Source: Orientallactaga sibirica
Taxonomy: Eukaryota > Chordata > Mammalia > Rodentia > Dipodidae
Direction of reading: 5' to 3'
NCBI GenBank assembly: GCA_036365145.1
Contig: JAEOAD010000024.1
Coordinates: 12,729,501 to 12,793,500, forward strand
DNA length: 64,000 nt
Shown here: positions 46,890-58,600 of the stretch, piece by piece
How the letters are laid out: every line of letters starts with the position of its first letter
How positions within the stretch are numbered: the stretch's first letter is position 1
The notes under the pieces: generated by a model
What the model was told of the DNA's origin: nothing
Databases searched by the model: none
The model's input: the letters and a program-made list of their open reading frames with translations, nothing else
Program-made: the position numbers and the translations under genes

Positions 46890-47085
46890 CTGTCATACTT
46901 TAGGCATCAGTGGTAATGAAAGGCCTGTGCCACAATCAGGTTTAAAAGTCCATGTTCGCACCAGTTTGTGCTATTGACAAGATCCTTTCTCCTATCTATA
47001 ACTCAATTTGCTCATCTTCAAAGTAAAAGTAATCTTCCATGATTGTTGCAAGAACTAAATGAGTTTCTAGGCTTGAGTTTCTAAG
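46890..47085 (+). mobile_element. MIR-type ancient SINE
   Basis: TATAACTCAATTTGCTCATC, TTCAAAGTAAAAGTAATC and GTTGCAAGAACTAAATGAG match the sense MIR core in order. Confidence 0.65.
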
Positions 47086-48385
47086 TGACACCTTTTCATA
47101 CACAAGCCAGAGAAAGGCCTGGAAAAAAAGCAGTATTGTTAAAGAATGGTTCTCATGCTTCCAAATTATTTGGCTCCTCTATGAAGTACTTTTAAGTGTT
47201 TCATTCCTGACCTTCTTAATTCATTAATTTACTGATTATGTATCAGAAATGGAAGTTAAAAAATAAAAAAATGCAAATAATTGAAAGGGGAATGGAAAGT
47301 ATTAATCATTGAGTGGAAAGACTCTAAGCTATTAAATGTAGCACCTGTAATGATGAAAGCATTGGCCCTGAGTTGCCATGAGTCCCTTAATATCACTGAG
47401 TGAGGTGTCCCAGTCTATGTTCTCATTTTAATAGGGAAAGCTATAAAGGAATGTAAAAAGATCAGTTAATCAATTGAAAACATGTTGTTAATAATCGTAA
47501 ACAAGTCAGCATGGCATGGCAAAAGATAAACTCTCCACTCAAGGCCAATCTTGAACTGTTTGAGCTCCTGGCTAATAATCCTGGTCATTTTCCACAGTAC
47601 TGATACAACAGGTGTTCTGCTAGTGTCTAGTAAGTTAGTGGGATGTCTGAAAGAGTCGGTAGCTTAGTAATAGTCAGAATTGTAAAATACATTAAAAAAT
47701 TGATAGCCAAAAAGGTTTACCTGATTTCCAAGTGTATGTATTTTTTTTTTTTTTGGCCTTGCTAATTTGATAAAAATAAATTCATGATCTTACAGTGGAT
47801 GTCCTTACATCCACAAGATCTGTACAATATTCAGCCCATTACATTGTAACACAGATAATGGAGGAGGGTAAACAGAATGAGACATCAAACTAGAAGGACT
47901 ACACGGAAAAAGAAGATGGGCAGGTCTGTGGAGTGGAAGTGGGATGGCAAAAGAAAGTAATGGGAGGAGATGATTATCAAATTTTAATGTATTAATACAC
48001 TAAAATTTTCAATGAAAACAGAATTACAAACATTTTAAATACAAGGGATTTTATGTAAAATAGATTTCTTATAATATCAGGCTTCTGTCCCAGCCTGGTT
48101 GGAGTTGGATAGTAGACGTCTTGTTACTTCTACAGAATGTGGTGCCGTGCCCTGTTTATATCACTCATCAGCATCTCCTTCCAGGACACTACTAAAATAC
48201 TTGCTCATCTCTGACCTAGAATCATCAAGTTTACTGCTTCTTTTACAAGATGTTCTCACAGCTCCAACAAGCTCATAGTCCTCTGAAACCATCCAGGGCC
48301 TCACTCATTGATGAACTGATAAGACCTCAATTAGTACTAGGAATTCTCATCATAGACATGAGTGTCATGTTAGGTGAAAAGATTT
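47086..48385. other. No gene seen; possible L1 3' scrap
   Basis: Gene-free. 47860-48020 (GGAGGAGGGTAAACAGAATG, GAAGTGGGATGGCAAAAG, GGGAGGAGATGATTATC) resembles a rodent L1 3' terminus, at low confidence. Confidence 0.4.
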
Positions 48386-48389
48386 GACG

Positions 48390-48505
48390 TGGGATGCATC
48401 ATAGGCATAACATATTCCCTGTGGCAACTAAAAATGTGTCCAAGCATAATTTAATATCACCTGAAAGGCAAAATGCCCTCCCTCTGAGAACCACTGAGTT
48501 AGTCA
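48390..48505. mobile_element. MER5-like DNA transposon fragment
   Basis: GTGGCAACTAAAAATGTGTC, GCAAAATGCCCTCCC and the terminal inverted-repeat end CTGAGAACCACTGAG are typical of MER5. It lies in the opposite orientation to the copy at 22040. Confidence 0.7.
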
Positions 48506-49074
48506 TCAAACTAGAGGAATATGAAGTTATTGGCTAAAAGGGCATGGTGAGCTTACATTAGAGAGGTTTGGGATAACTTGCAGATTGCAAATTGGTTACA
48601 ATCTTATTGTGCATAAGCCTAGTTTTAGCTGTTAGGATGAGACCACTCATTTGGCTATATTTATTAAATCTTTATTTATTTAGATTTGAGTACAGTGATA
48701 GTGGCATCTACTTCTACATTCTTTGGATCTTGGATCCCAGGAGGGTTGGGAAGCATAGTTAACAAAACAATGTCACACAATCCAAGCCCTGAATATGGTA
48801 ATCTCTGGGGAGTGTTCATATCCTAGCTGCTTCATCCTGCCACTGACTCACATGCTGTTCCTGGGGAATTACTTTTTGAGCAGGATTACATTATGCATAA
48901 TACAAGATCACCATTATTCATGTAAGTGGGGTTTACTGCTAGCATTCCAATGTGGATGTTTTTTTAAGTAGAAGAATTCAATAAAACTACCAAAAATAGA
49001 AATATATACCTGGAACTAAGTAAGGGAATGGGGTACATCATAATGGTACAGTGATTTAATATGTAAATATATAT

Positions 49075-49268
49075 TTTCAAATATTTTATTTATTTATTTT
49101 CAAGGAGAGAGAGAGAGAGAATGGGCACACCAGGACCTCTACCACTGCAATCAAATTACAGATGCATATGCCACTTGTGCATGGGCTTTCGTGGCTATTG
49201 GGGAATTGAAAACAGATCATTAGGCTTTGCAAACAAGTACCTTAAACACTAAGCCATCTTTCCAGCCC
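49075..49268 (-). mobile_element. DIP-like SINE, antisense
   Basis: Inverted order: (TTTA)n, GA repeat, GAATGGGCACACCAGGACC, CACTTGTGCATGGGC, GGGGAATTGAAAACAGATC and TAAGCCATCTTTCCAGCCC. Diverged, with small deletions in the body. Confidence 0.88.
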
Positions 49269-49332
49269 TTCCTTTACAGGCAAGTCTTAAGGGTATCTTT
49301 GGTGATATTGCATTAGATAAAATATTATTCAC

Positions 49333-49540
49333 TGGGGCTGGAGAAATGGCTTAGTGCTTAAGGTACATGCCTACAAAACCTAAGGACTCAGGTTTGATTC
49401 TCCAGGTCCCACATAAGCCAGATACACATGGTGGCACATGCGTCTGGAGTTTGTTTGCAGTGGCTAGAGGCCTAGGCGTGCCCATTCTCTCTCTCTCCCT
49501 CTCTATCTCTAATAAATAAATAAATAAAAATAAATCTTTG
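49333..49540 (+). mobile_element. DIP-like SINE
   Basis: GGGGCTGGAGAAATGGCTTA head to (AATA)n and AAATCTTTG tail. Target duplication AAAATATTATTCAC (49319-49332) and AAAATATTGTTCAC (49541-49554), one mismatch. It stands in opposite orientation only 64 bases after another DIP copy. Confidence 0.93.
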
Positions 49541-49888
49541 AAAATATTGTTCACAATAATTATATATGCAGTTAAATTGAATGTACACATCTCTGAATAT
49601 TTGAAAACATAGCTGGATATGTGGTTGAGTGGTTGAATTTTCCCCTTGAATGTGTAAGGCACTGACTTTCATCCCCATGCAAACAAGCAAACAAAAAAGC
49701 ATCTCTAACTAGTCAACTTCATTAAGCTACTAAATCATGGCAAATTTCTCCAAGAGTTAACCTACTCACATATTTTATTTAAATAAAATTATGCAATGAT
49801 AAAAGTATAAAGCATAAAGTCATTATCAGTTAAACTTCACACCCCTAGACTCAGAAGAGTAAATAACCACATACAAAACCCTTGAGTA

Positions 49889-50105
49889 GGGCTAGAGAGA
49901 TGGCTTAGCAGTTAAGGCACTTGCCTGTGAAGCCTAAGGACCTAGGCTTGATTCCCCTGTACTCATATAAGTCGGATGCAAGGTGGTGCATGTGTCTGGA
50001 GGTCATTTGCAGTGGCTGGAGGCCCTGGCATGCCCTTTCTCTATCTGCCTCTGTCTCTCTGCCTCTTTCTCTCTCAAATAAATAAATAAAATATTTTAAA
50101 AAGAG
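49889..50105 (+). mobile_element. DIP-like SINE
   Basis: GGGCTAGAGAGATGGCTTAG, CACTTGCCTGTGAAGCC and GGTGCATGTGTCTGGAGG, then TC/TG-rich DNA and AATAAATAAATAAAATA. Flanks AAAACCCTTGAGTA (49875-49888) and AAAACCCTTTAATA (50106-50119) are the target duplication. Confidence 0.92.
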
Positions 50106-50119
50106 AAAACCCTTTAATA

Positions 50120-51305
50120 ATGTTAATTTATGTTTATCTTATGCCTTCTCTCCATCCCCCACACCCACTCTTTTGTCTGTGAGGTTAGATTTCGTATAGC
50201 CTGCTCTCCAATGCCAGGTTCAATGTCAAGTTCAATGACTTAGAGAGAAAACTTCCAGTACAGTTCAGTTCTTCCTTGCAAAGCTACTTCCACTGACTAA
50301 TATTAAGTGAGTTATTTGTGGTTGTTTGTTAATTAGCTGCTTCACTCAGCAAGGCTTGTTGATATACCTTTCATGCATTTGTGAAAAAGCTAAGATAAAA
50401 TTTAGGATTTTTTTTTTTTTTTTTTACATTTTCTTACTGAATTTGGGTGACTGTCTTTTAATCTATATTTTTTCCAGTTATTTTTGTATTAACATTAAAA
50501 TTTAATGTTAAGCATAACTTTGACTATCTTGATATTTAGTTCTTCAAGTAAAAACTACCAACAAACCAACTGTTCTCTCAATGCATGCATTAACCATCAG
50601 ATGTTTTCTTTGTGCAGAGTTGGTAGAACACCAACAATACTGAATACAATTCTGAACTTTTTTTTTTTTTCAGAATACAAAACAATAACAAAGTAATCAA
50701 CACATAATGAGAGAAGAAATAAGATATTTGGTGAAATATTATGAAGAGGCCATTTTTTAAAGTAATTGTTCACTGTACTAAAGTCATTTCAAAATATAGT
50801 CTTTAAGGACAGAGGAACTCTTTACTTTGAAAGGATCTGAAAATATGTTTACTAATTAAGGTTAAACTTAACTCCAATCAACAACCTCCATCTATGCTCA
50901 GACCTACCAAAAAGTGGTAGACTCCTGTAGAAGCTTCCACAGTAACCAGCATGGGTGGGCACAAGTCCTCATTTCATAGGCCTGAATAACTCATCAGAAA
51001 AGCAAACTTTCAGGCTTTCTATTAGAAAATGTTATCGCAGCTGAAAAACAATTCCAAATAGCACAGAGCACAGCAAGGAGACAGTTCTGGAACCACCCAG
51101 GCAGTCTCAAGAGAGTTGCCCACCAACACGAAGTAACTGAGCCCATAAAGGGCACACTACAGACGCTATTGAATTTAATTATGAGCACTCTATTATGAAC
51201 AGCAGGTCCTCAGAATGTGTTTTGAAATTTTGTTTTATTTTAAACAAGAAATGAAAAATGAATCCACTACATTTAATGCATAAGAATTGCTATTAAAAAA
51301 AAAAA
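50120..51305. other. No gene seen
   Basis: Gene-free AT-rich DNA with homopolymers near 50409 and 50659. Nothing else recognised. Confidence 0.5.
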
Positions 51306-51517
51306 ACAGTGTTGAAGAGAGGGCTTAGTGTTTAAGGTGCTTGTCTGCATAGCCTAAAGACCCAGGTTTGACTCCCCAGAACCCACATAAGCCAGGCATA
51401 CAAGGTGATACATGCATACAAGTTCACACATGCACACAAGGTGGCTCACTGGAGTTCAATTGCAATGGCTAGAAGCCCTGGTGTGACAATCCTCTCTCTC
51501 ATAAAAAATATTAAATA
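51306..51517 (+). mobile_element. DIP-like SINE, diverged, with internal duplication
   Basis: GAAGAGAGGGCTTAGTG, AAGACCCAGGTTTGACTCCC and CACATAAGCCAGGCATAC are consensus-like; the middle carries an extra stretch (ATACATGCATACAAGTTCAC, ACATGCACACAAGGTGG) that repeats the CAAGGTG...CATGCA segment. Confidence 0.85.
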
Positions 51518-51772
51518 AGGCTTATCTTGAAAAGATATAGCTATGAAGTCTTCCTTTTTCAAGGCCACACGTAATGATACCTTAGATGTGCAAAAATGTT
51601 CAGCCAACTATTGCACTAGAGTGAAGAAAGCTGAGTATGAAAAAAAAAAAAGAACTATGACCGTTTAAACTAGCCTTGGATATTAAGGAAAAAGAATTAA
51701 AAAAAAAAAAAAAAAGTCTGAGAAGGGAAGATGACCAGAAACCAGGCATCAAAGGTATCAAGAAATAAACCA

Positions 51773-52007
51773 TGGCCAGAGAGATTTCTTAGCAGTTAAG
51801 GCACTTACCTGTGAAGGCTAAGGATCCAGGTTTGATTCCCCAGTACCCACATAAAACCAGATACACAAGGTGGTGCATGTGTCTTGAGTTCATTTGCAGT
51901 GGCTGAAGGCCTTGGAGCACCCATTCTCTTTATATTCCTACTCATTGTTGTCTTTCCCTCTCTCAAATGAATGCATAGATGAATGAATAAATAAAATATT
52001 TTAAAAT
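51773..52007 (+). mobile_element. DIP-like SINE
   Basis: GGCCAGAGAGATTTCTTAGC head, GGTTTGATTCCCCAGTACCC (B-box region), GGTGGTGCATGTGTCTTGAG body and an AATAAATAAAATATTTT tail. Target duplication AAATAAACCA at 51763-51772 and 52008-52017, perfect. Confidence 0.92.
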
Positions 52008-52017
52008 AAATAAACCA

Positions 52018-53329
52018 GAAGACCAACTATACAAAAGGCAATAAGGGTAAAAATCTAGATTCTAGACAGATTATCATCAATGGATCTTTGTACGGGATAA
52101 ATAGATTATTCTTAAGTTTACCTCAGTGATTAGTTTCAGACTAAGTAGTTGGAGACATATCTTGAACAATGGGCTCTGACAAACTTAAGTATGACTTTGA
52201 TGAAGAGAAGTTTAAGTAGCCTATACATAATGGAGAAACAGCACAATACAAATTCAATTTCTGAAAGGCTAGAAATTTGTCAGTCTACTTCATTAGGAGC
52301 CAAGCTTGAGAAAGAAAATGATGTGTGAGCTAGTGAAAACACAAATAATTATACTGCACATTTTAGTGCTGCCACCAGACTTTGTGAAAGGCTGTTTAAA
52401 TGGATCTTGAGTTTGTTAGACTGACCCCTAAAGGCACTTCCTATTGTAAAATAGTCTATTAAGAATTGGTCGACATTTTGGAAAGCAATAATATTAAGTT
52501 CACTATGGCTTTTTTGCAGTTCAGGCACTAATTTAGATTGTATAATCCTCTTAAGATTTTAATGAGTAAAAGCTATTTTAAGAATTTTTGCAAGCAAAGT
52601 ATATATAGGTATGGTTAGAAAGTTATTTCTCTTTGAGGCCCTTTAAAATATAAATAAGATATTTACATTAAATTGATTCATGTTAAAAATGCAACACACC
52701 CAGTCAAAAAAGCTTAATAAGACAGAACCTTGTGTTAGGTAGTATTATTACTCAATCTTGGCTCCAAAACCTTGATTTTAAAAGCCAAGTATGCCCTATT
52801 TGTTATAAATATATAACAATATTGTTGCTATAATTGAAGAGTATCATGTTCATTTGAAGAAAAATAAGTAAAAATATAAACAAGAAAAGAGGGTTGAAAT
52901 CTCATTATCTTGTTAATGGAATCTATACTGAATGCAGACTTTTGAGCATAGGTTTTTATGTGATGATATGTCCTGTCAATAAATGTGATAAAAGAATTTG
53001 AATAGCTAACTAACATTCTGTTACCTGAATGCCATAATTGAATTAACCATCTACTATTGATGACATTACTATACTTTCTTTTTGTTTTATATTGTTATAA
53101 TCAAAGTTTCAAGGAATATTATTGCAGTCTTTCCTGGAAAGGAAACAGGAGAATGAAATAGAAGAGTATGGGCTCTAAAGTTAAAGATAACAAAAAAAAA
53201 AAAAAAAAAAAGTATTGCTTTTTTATGAGGCACTAAAAGGTCCAGGAAACACTATTTTTTATATAAATTAAATATATACATACACATATAATTTTAATAT
53301 TAATTTTTATTTTATATTAATTATAATAG
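52018..53329. other. No gene seen
   Basis: Gene-free, mostly single-copy AT-rich DNA with an A run at about 53193-53211. Confidence 0.5.
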
Positions 53330-53790
53330 GTAATTCTCTTTTACCCCCACACCCGAGCTCTGTTATCCTGGAGGTCCTCCTAAGTGGGGTTATGGCAGTC
53401 ACTGTGAGATCATGATGGCCTCAGTCAGTTCCTGTGGGGTAGCTAGGGACCATATCTCAGGATATTCTAACCTACTCTGTGGCCTGTTGGCCATCTGATG
53501 TAGTGCTGAGTTCCCTGTAGCCTCTGGATTTCTGATTTGATAGGTTTTGATTGATCACCGTGTTTGGCACTGTCAACCTGAAGCTGGTTGTCAGGCTAGC
53601 TTTAAGTAAGGGCAGTGTTCATGTCATCATTTCCCCTGAAATTTCTCCTGGGCCTGCACAGATGTGATAGAGGTGGCTCATCTCATGGTGGGTAGTTGTC
53701 TAACTTTTTGTCTTATCACTGGAACTTGGCTCTCCTCCACTTTCTCTGCCATCTGTAAAATAAAACAGATTCTCCAAACAAAGCGAGATC
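53330..53790 (-). mobile_element. L1 3' UTR-like fragment, antisense
   Basis: GGGTTATGGCAGTCACTGTG, ACCTGAAGCTGGTTGTCAGG and CAGATTCTCCAAACAAAGCG; the end resembles the part at 20735-20780 (AAATTCTCCAATGGAGAGAG). It directly precedes a DIP element. The L1 identity is inferred. Confidence 0.45.
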
Positions 53791-53827
53791 AGCTTGAGTT
53801 AAAGGGGAGAAATATGCATTCATTTTT

Positions 53828-53857
53828 CCAAAAAAAATTGTTTATATTTATTTATTT

Positions 53858-53888
<31 letters not shown>

Positions 53889-53900
53889 TTTGTGAGCAAC

Positions 53901-53939
<39 letters not shown>

Positions 53940-54086
53940 AAGAGAGAATGGGCACACCAGGTCTTCCAGCCACTGCAAACAAACTCCAGATGCATGAGCC
54001 ATCTTGTGCATCTGCCGTACATGGGTACTGGGGAATCAAGCCTTGAACCAGGGTCCTTAGGCTTCACAAGCCATCTCTCCAGCCCC
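53828..54086 (-). mobile_element. DIP-like SINE, antisense, with long (TTTA)n and (GA)n
   Basis: A TTTA run of about 11 units, a GA run of about 15 units, GAATGGGCACACCAGG, CAAACTCCAGATGCATGAGC and CAAGCCATCTCTCCAGCCCC. Target duplication TGCATTCATTTTT-type (53815-53827) and ACATTCAATTTTT (54087-54099). Confidence 0.92.
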
Positions 54087-54099
54087 ACATTCAATTTTT

Positions 54100-54809
54100 A
54101 AAGTAGAAATTTTTATCTTATTTTCAAAAAGTTGCATTTGGTTTTAAGCAACTATATTTTTACAGTTATGGCATATGTTCTAAAAATTGACATTTTAAAT
54201 CTTAGGTTTTTATTATATTGAACTCATCCTTTAGCCTATTGATTTATTTACTTTATTATAAATAAAGTAATATGTATGTTTATATACTTGGGCTTCATGA
54301 AGTCATATATTAAATATCGATTGAAATTCCCCAAAATCTTTATTGAATGAATAAATAATTCTGAAAAGATAAAATTCTATAAAAATAATCATAGCTAAAG
54401 TTTTATAGATGATTATGATACTTGAATATTAAAATTTCATATTATTAGTTCTTACATTTCCAGTGTCCCCACCCTTATTAAAGTTGTAGTCATGATCAGT
54501 GAGCCTGCACCAAGTCTCAGGTTTTATCATGGTGTATTTGAGGTGGTTTATTCTTGCAGGTGGAGTGTTTCATATCAAGGTGGTATAGAGTTCTAACTAA
54601 ACTCTTAGAGAAAATGAAAAGGTAAAGGGAATGCAAAAATATTCTTAAAACCCATAAAATTCATGAAGAATACTATACTAGGCTCCATTTAGAAAATAGT
54701 TTAGGTAATGTATTTTACAAGTCAGTATTTCCTTCTTTAATTGACTAAAGACCTGCACAGGGAGAACATGTCTAATTTATTCAACTAAAAGATTTATAAA
54801 GAAACTCAA
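54100..54809. other. No gene seen
   Basis: AT-rich DNA; no repeat or gene recognised. Confidence 0.45.
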
Positions 54810-55243
54810 AGTCAAGAGGCAAACACATACCATGAACATTTAAAGGCGCACTGTATAAGCAAAAATGTAAGGAGTCCTACCCTTCCTTTGCCTCTTACAT
54901 TCTTTATGCCACCTCTTCTGCAATGGACCTTGAGCCTTGGAAGGTGTGTTAGAGATGTTTCAATGCTGAGCGCTCCTCTGTCACTTCTTCTCAGCACCAT
55001 GGTGCCTTCTGAATCATCCCAAGGTCCTCCAAACCCCAAATGGCCTGGATATCCATGACCTAGCAGTACCTGACACCACCTGCACAAGACCATCATAATA
55101 GGAGGAAAAGATGATGACATCAAACTAAAAGAGAGACTGATTGGGATGGCAGGGGATATGATGGAGAGTGGAGTTTCAAAGGGGAGAGTGGGAGGAGGGA
55201 GGGAAGTACCATGGGATATTGTCTACAATTAGGAAGTTGTCAA

Positions 55244-55274
<31 letters not shown>

Positions 55275-55290
55275 AAAAATAAAAAATAAA
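54810..55290 (+). mobile_element. L1 3' UTR fragment with A-rich tail
   Basis: GACACCACCTGCACAAGACC, ATCATAATAGGAGGAAAAG, GGGGATATGATGGAGAGTGG and GGAAGTACCATGGGATATTG end in GTCAATAAAAATAAATAAAT and (AAAT)n. This is the order and terminal poly(A)-signal layout of a rodent L1 3' UTR. Confidence 0.65.
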
Positions 55291-56159
55291 TTTATTAAAA
55301 ACAATATGGCCTTCAAAAAGGAAAGAACCACACAACTTTGTAACAGAAGGGAGTCATCATAGGGATTAGATGGATTAAATGAGCCAGGCAAAAAAAAAAA
55401 AAAAAGTGAAACCATCAAGGAATTCATAGATCCATGATCTGTAACCCAGGATAGCTGGGAGAATCTGAGGTCAGAGACAGGGGCAGAACTGGGAGCACAG
55501 AAGGAGGGCAGGACCAATGAAACACTCCATAGTAGAAATGTGACCCCTGTTGATGCCAGAGGAAGGACAAGATATGGTGTGGCACCCACCTGATCTTCAC
55601 ACATTTCTCTAGTGTGTGTCTTTCCTTGATTTAATTTACCTAGAAAATCAAAGTTCAAGCAATCTGAAAAATTTCCTTAAACACTAAGTAAAGTAGAAGG
55701 GAGGAAGGAAGTGACAAATGATGGATACAGATTCTTAAGTTTTCATGGAAGTAGAATCAGAGGCAATTGAGTAAAGAGGCCTTCTTGGGGTGCTAGCAGA
55801 TAATAGATTCTCCTCCATCATGAAGGTGAGAGAAAAGCTGTTATTGAGGATCCAGAAATACCAAGGTGGGAGCAATGAAGTCCAATGGAGGGAATGGTTG
55901 GCAGCTGAGCGTCTTCTGACTAGAGATATCACAGCATAGAGAACAAATCAGAAATGTAATGGGAAGTAGAAGTGTATTGACAAAGATGATGCTGTTGCTG
56001 ACTCATTTTCCCCACTTATTCTCTTATCTACCTCCCACTAAGAGTGCAGTAAAATATTACACATATGATCAATTCCCCAATCTGCGGGAACCTAAAATTG
56101 ACATGATTTTAGATTTGTCAATTTCTTAGCACATATAATGAGCTATATATTGTGCTCAT
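55291..56159. other. No gene seen
   Basis: Gene-free. An A16 run lies at about 55390. An open frame on the minus strand (55658-55176) crosses the L1 tail and is not a gene. Confidence 0.5.
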
Positions 56160-56175
56160 CTAAATATGATTTTTT

Positions 56176-56373
56176 GTTTACTTACTAGAGACAGGGGAGA
56201 GAGAGAGAGAAAGAGAATAGGTATGCAAGGGCCTCTAGCCACTGCAAACGAACTCTAGACTCATGCACCACCATGTGCATCTGGCTTATGTGGATACTGG
56301 GGGACTTGAGACTCAAAATGGGGTCCTTAGGCTTCACAGGCAAGCACTTAACTGCTAAGCTCTCTCTCCAGCC
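56176..56373 (-). mobile_element. DIP-like SINE, antisense
   Basis: GA run, GGGCCTCTAGCCACTGCAAA, CGAACTCTAGACTCATGCAC, CTTAGGCTTCACAGGCAAGC and CTCTCTCTCCAGCCC. Target duplication CTAAATATGATTTTTT (56160-56175) and CTAAATATGAATTTTT (56374-56389), one mismatch. Confidence 0.93.
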
Positions 56374-56389
56374 CTAAATATGAATTTTT

Positions 56390-57421
56390 AAATGTACAAT
56401 ATTTTCATCTCCAAAGCAGAATTCAGCAACTTTCAGTATAGAAAAATGCCACATCCAGTATTCTGTGCTAGAGAAATCATGCTGATGAATTTGCTGCATT
56501 GGAAAAGTTTTATAAAAGTAATATTTGGTAACAGTGGGCCACATTGCCTTGTCCAGGGGTACTAGCTATCCCCTAGCCCCTATTACCTGCTCTTGCTGCT
56601 TAAAGCCACTGAGATTGAATATTGAGATTTGTTTTATAAATTCTCTGCTAGTTTATAGGACTGGAAAAAGTCCCCTGTGCTATCCTAGTGACTCTTGAAT
56701 TTGAAGCTTTATCCTCTGATCTATGATGGGAAAATACATTTTACAGTGGCATGTATGACACTTTCTCCTGGCCTACTGTTCCATTTTTTACACTTCTAAA
56801 TGTATTGCCAGAAATACTGCTCCTCTCATCCTCTCTCTGGCATGCCTTGTTTCTCTAATCTCCTTATTCTATTTGTTCCAACCATTTCTTGCTTGCCACA
56901 TTTCTGTGAATCATTCTTGATTCAAATCACATATGGTTTTGTTCTCTGAATGCACAATTTCAGTTCAGCCTTCTGTGTCAAAATACTCACCTCTGTTACT
57001 CTTTGTGACCTCTGTTACAACCCACCCTTGACAGCATTATAACAATTTTATTGTTGATCACAACTTGTGTTTAGAGTTCCCAAAGGCTTGGACTCAACCA
57101 CATTGTATCTCAGAGTCAAAGACTGTGTGTTAAATTCTCAGTAAATGTTTGCTGTGTTGAACTCAGTCTGGACTTGAATTCTGATTCTCCCTGTAAAACT
57201 GTGGAAATGCTTATCTGACTGCACATCAGGCATACGCTCTGTTCTTAGGTTTACATCCAGGTCACAGGAATCTACCCAAATTACAATTGAGTTGTCATAT
57301 GTCCATAGGCACTGAAAAAAACTGACATGTGTTTTTCTTCTGGACAAAGAAAATGGTAAATAACAGGAATCTGCCTAAACATTTAAGCATTGGCTTATAA
57401 TAAAATTAAGCTTACTTTGTT
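56390..57421. other. No gene seen; possible MIR/L2 3' end
   Basis: Gene-free. At 57100-57165, CAGAGTCAAAGACTGTGTGT followed by CTCAGTAAATGTTTGCTG resembles the 3' terminus of MIR or L2. Confidence 0.45.
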
Positions 57422-57638
57422 TTTAAAATATTTTATTTATTTATTTATTTGAGAGAGAGATTGAGAGAGAGGAGAGAGAGATAGATATAGAGAAAGAATG
57501 GATGCACTAGGGCCTCTAGCCAGTGCAAACCAAGTCCAGATGTACATGCTACCATGTGCATCTGGCATATGTGAGTTATATGGAATTGAACCCTCCTTAG
57601 GCAAGTGCCTTAAGTGCTAGACCATCCCCACAGGTCCC
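57422..57638 (-). mobile_element. DIP-like SINE, antisense
   Basis: (TTTA)n, GA run, GGATGCACTAGGGCCTCTAG, CCAAGTCCAGATGTACATGC and GCAAGTGCCTTAAGTGCTAG, then CCATCCCCACAGGTCCC. The inverted B-box region has lost bases. Confidence 0.88.
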
Positions 57639-57737
57639 AAATTTTAGGTTGCCTTCAAGCATGATGCTGCTCCACACGCCAATAAGTTTTATTATTATTT
57701 ATTCTTAATATAGCCAAGCTTCAAAAATATATTTATA

Positions 57738-57975
57738 GGGCTATAGAGATGGCTTAGCAGTTAAGGCACTTGCCTGCAAAGCCAAAGGACCCTGGTTCAA
57801 TTCCCTAGGACCCATGTGAGCCAGATGCACAAGGTGATACATGTATCTGGAATTTGTTTGCAGCAGCTGAAGACCCTGGTTCACCCATTCTTTCTCTGTC
57901 TCTATCTGCCTGTTTCTCTCTCTCTCCCTCTCTTTCTCTCTCCCTCAAATAAATAAATAAAAATAAAATATTAAA
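57738..57975 (+). mobile_element. DIP-like SINE
   Basis: GGGCTATAGAGATGGCTTAG, CAGTTAAGGCACTTGCCTGC and GGTTCAATTCCCTAGGACCC, a TC-rich stretch of about 60 bases, and AATAAATAAATAAAAATAAA. About 100 bases from an inverted DIP copy, so the pair could form a hairpin if co-transcribed. Confidence 0.93.
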
Positions 57976-58199
57976 TAATACTTACAATTATTTAAAGTAC
58001 TCTTTTTTTAAAAAAGTATTTTATAACTTGAGAAACAAAATTATATGCATTTATGTGGTATAAGCTGATGTATATGATGTGAAAGAATTGAATCAAACTA
58101 ATTAATAAACATTTTTTCCAATACTTTCGTAGTAAAAATATTGAAATTCGCTCTCAGTGATTTTTCAGTGTATAATATGCCAGAGTTAACTATGTTCAC

Positions 58200-58600
58200 C
58201 AGGTAGTGCAATTGGTCAGAGTAACAAAATAGCAACCCCCCATTCTTCTCATCTAGTTTAAGATTTGTGTCTTTAATATCATCTTCCTAGATGGTGATAA
58301 TCACAAGTTTTCTCTCTGCTTCTATGAGTTGAGCATTTTAGAGTTTACAATGAGGGCATGGACTTGTCTTCTGGGACTGCTTGATTAACATGGGTCGATT
58401 GTCCTTGAGGTTCCTCCATGTTATTGTAAATGGCAGGCTTTTTCCATTATATAATTGCACAATATTCTATTGTATATATTTATATTTTTTCTTTAATCAT
58501 CAGTGAGTGGATACTTACATTGGTTCTATAACTTGACTGTTGTGAAGTACACTTCAGTGAACATAGAACTTATAATAAATTGTTCAAATAGTAATAAAAT
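58200..58600 (-). mobile_element. Old L1M-type 3' end, antisense
   Basis: CTCTGCTTCTATGAGTTGAG, GGTTCCTCCATGTTATTGTA, AATGGCAGGCTTTTTCC, CAATATTCTATTGTATATAT and TGGATACTTACATTGGTTC are the inverted mammalian L1M 3' region in order. Confidence 0.7.

Noticed and set aside
55176..55658. 160-codon minus-strand frame
   Set aside because: It includes the translation of an (AAAT)n L1 tail (repeating Ile-Tyr-Leu-Phe) and shows no protein features.
57738..57815. tRNA-like sequence with A- and B-box-like segments as a tRNA gene
   Set aside because: It is the head of a DIP SINE, present in many copies, fused to a SINE body and without acceptor-stem pairing.
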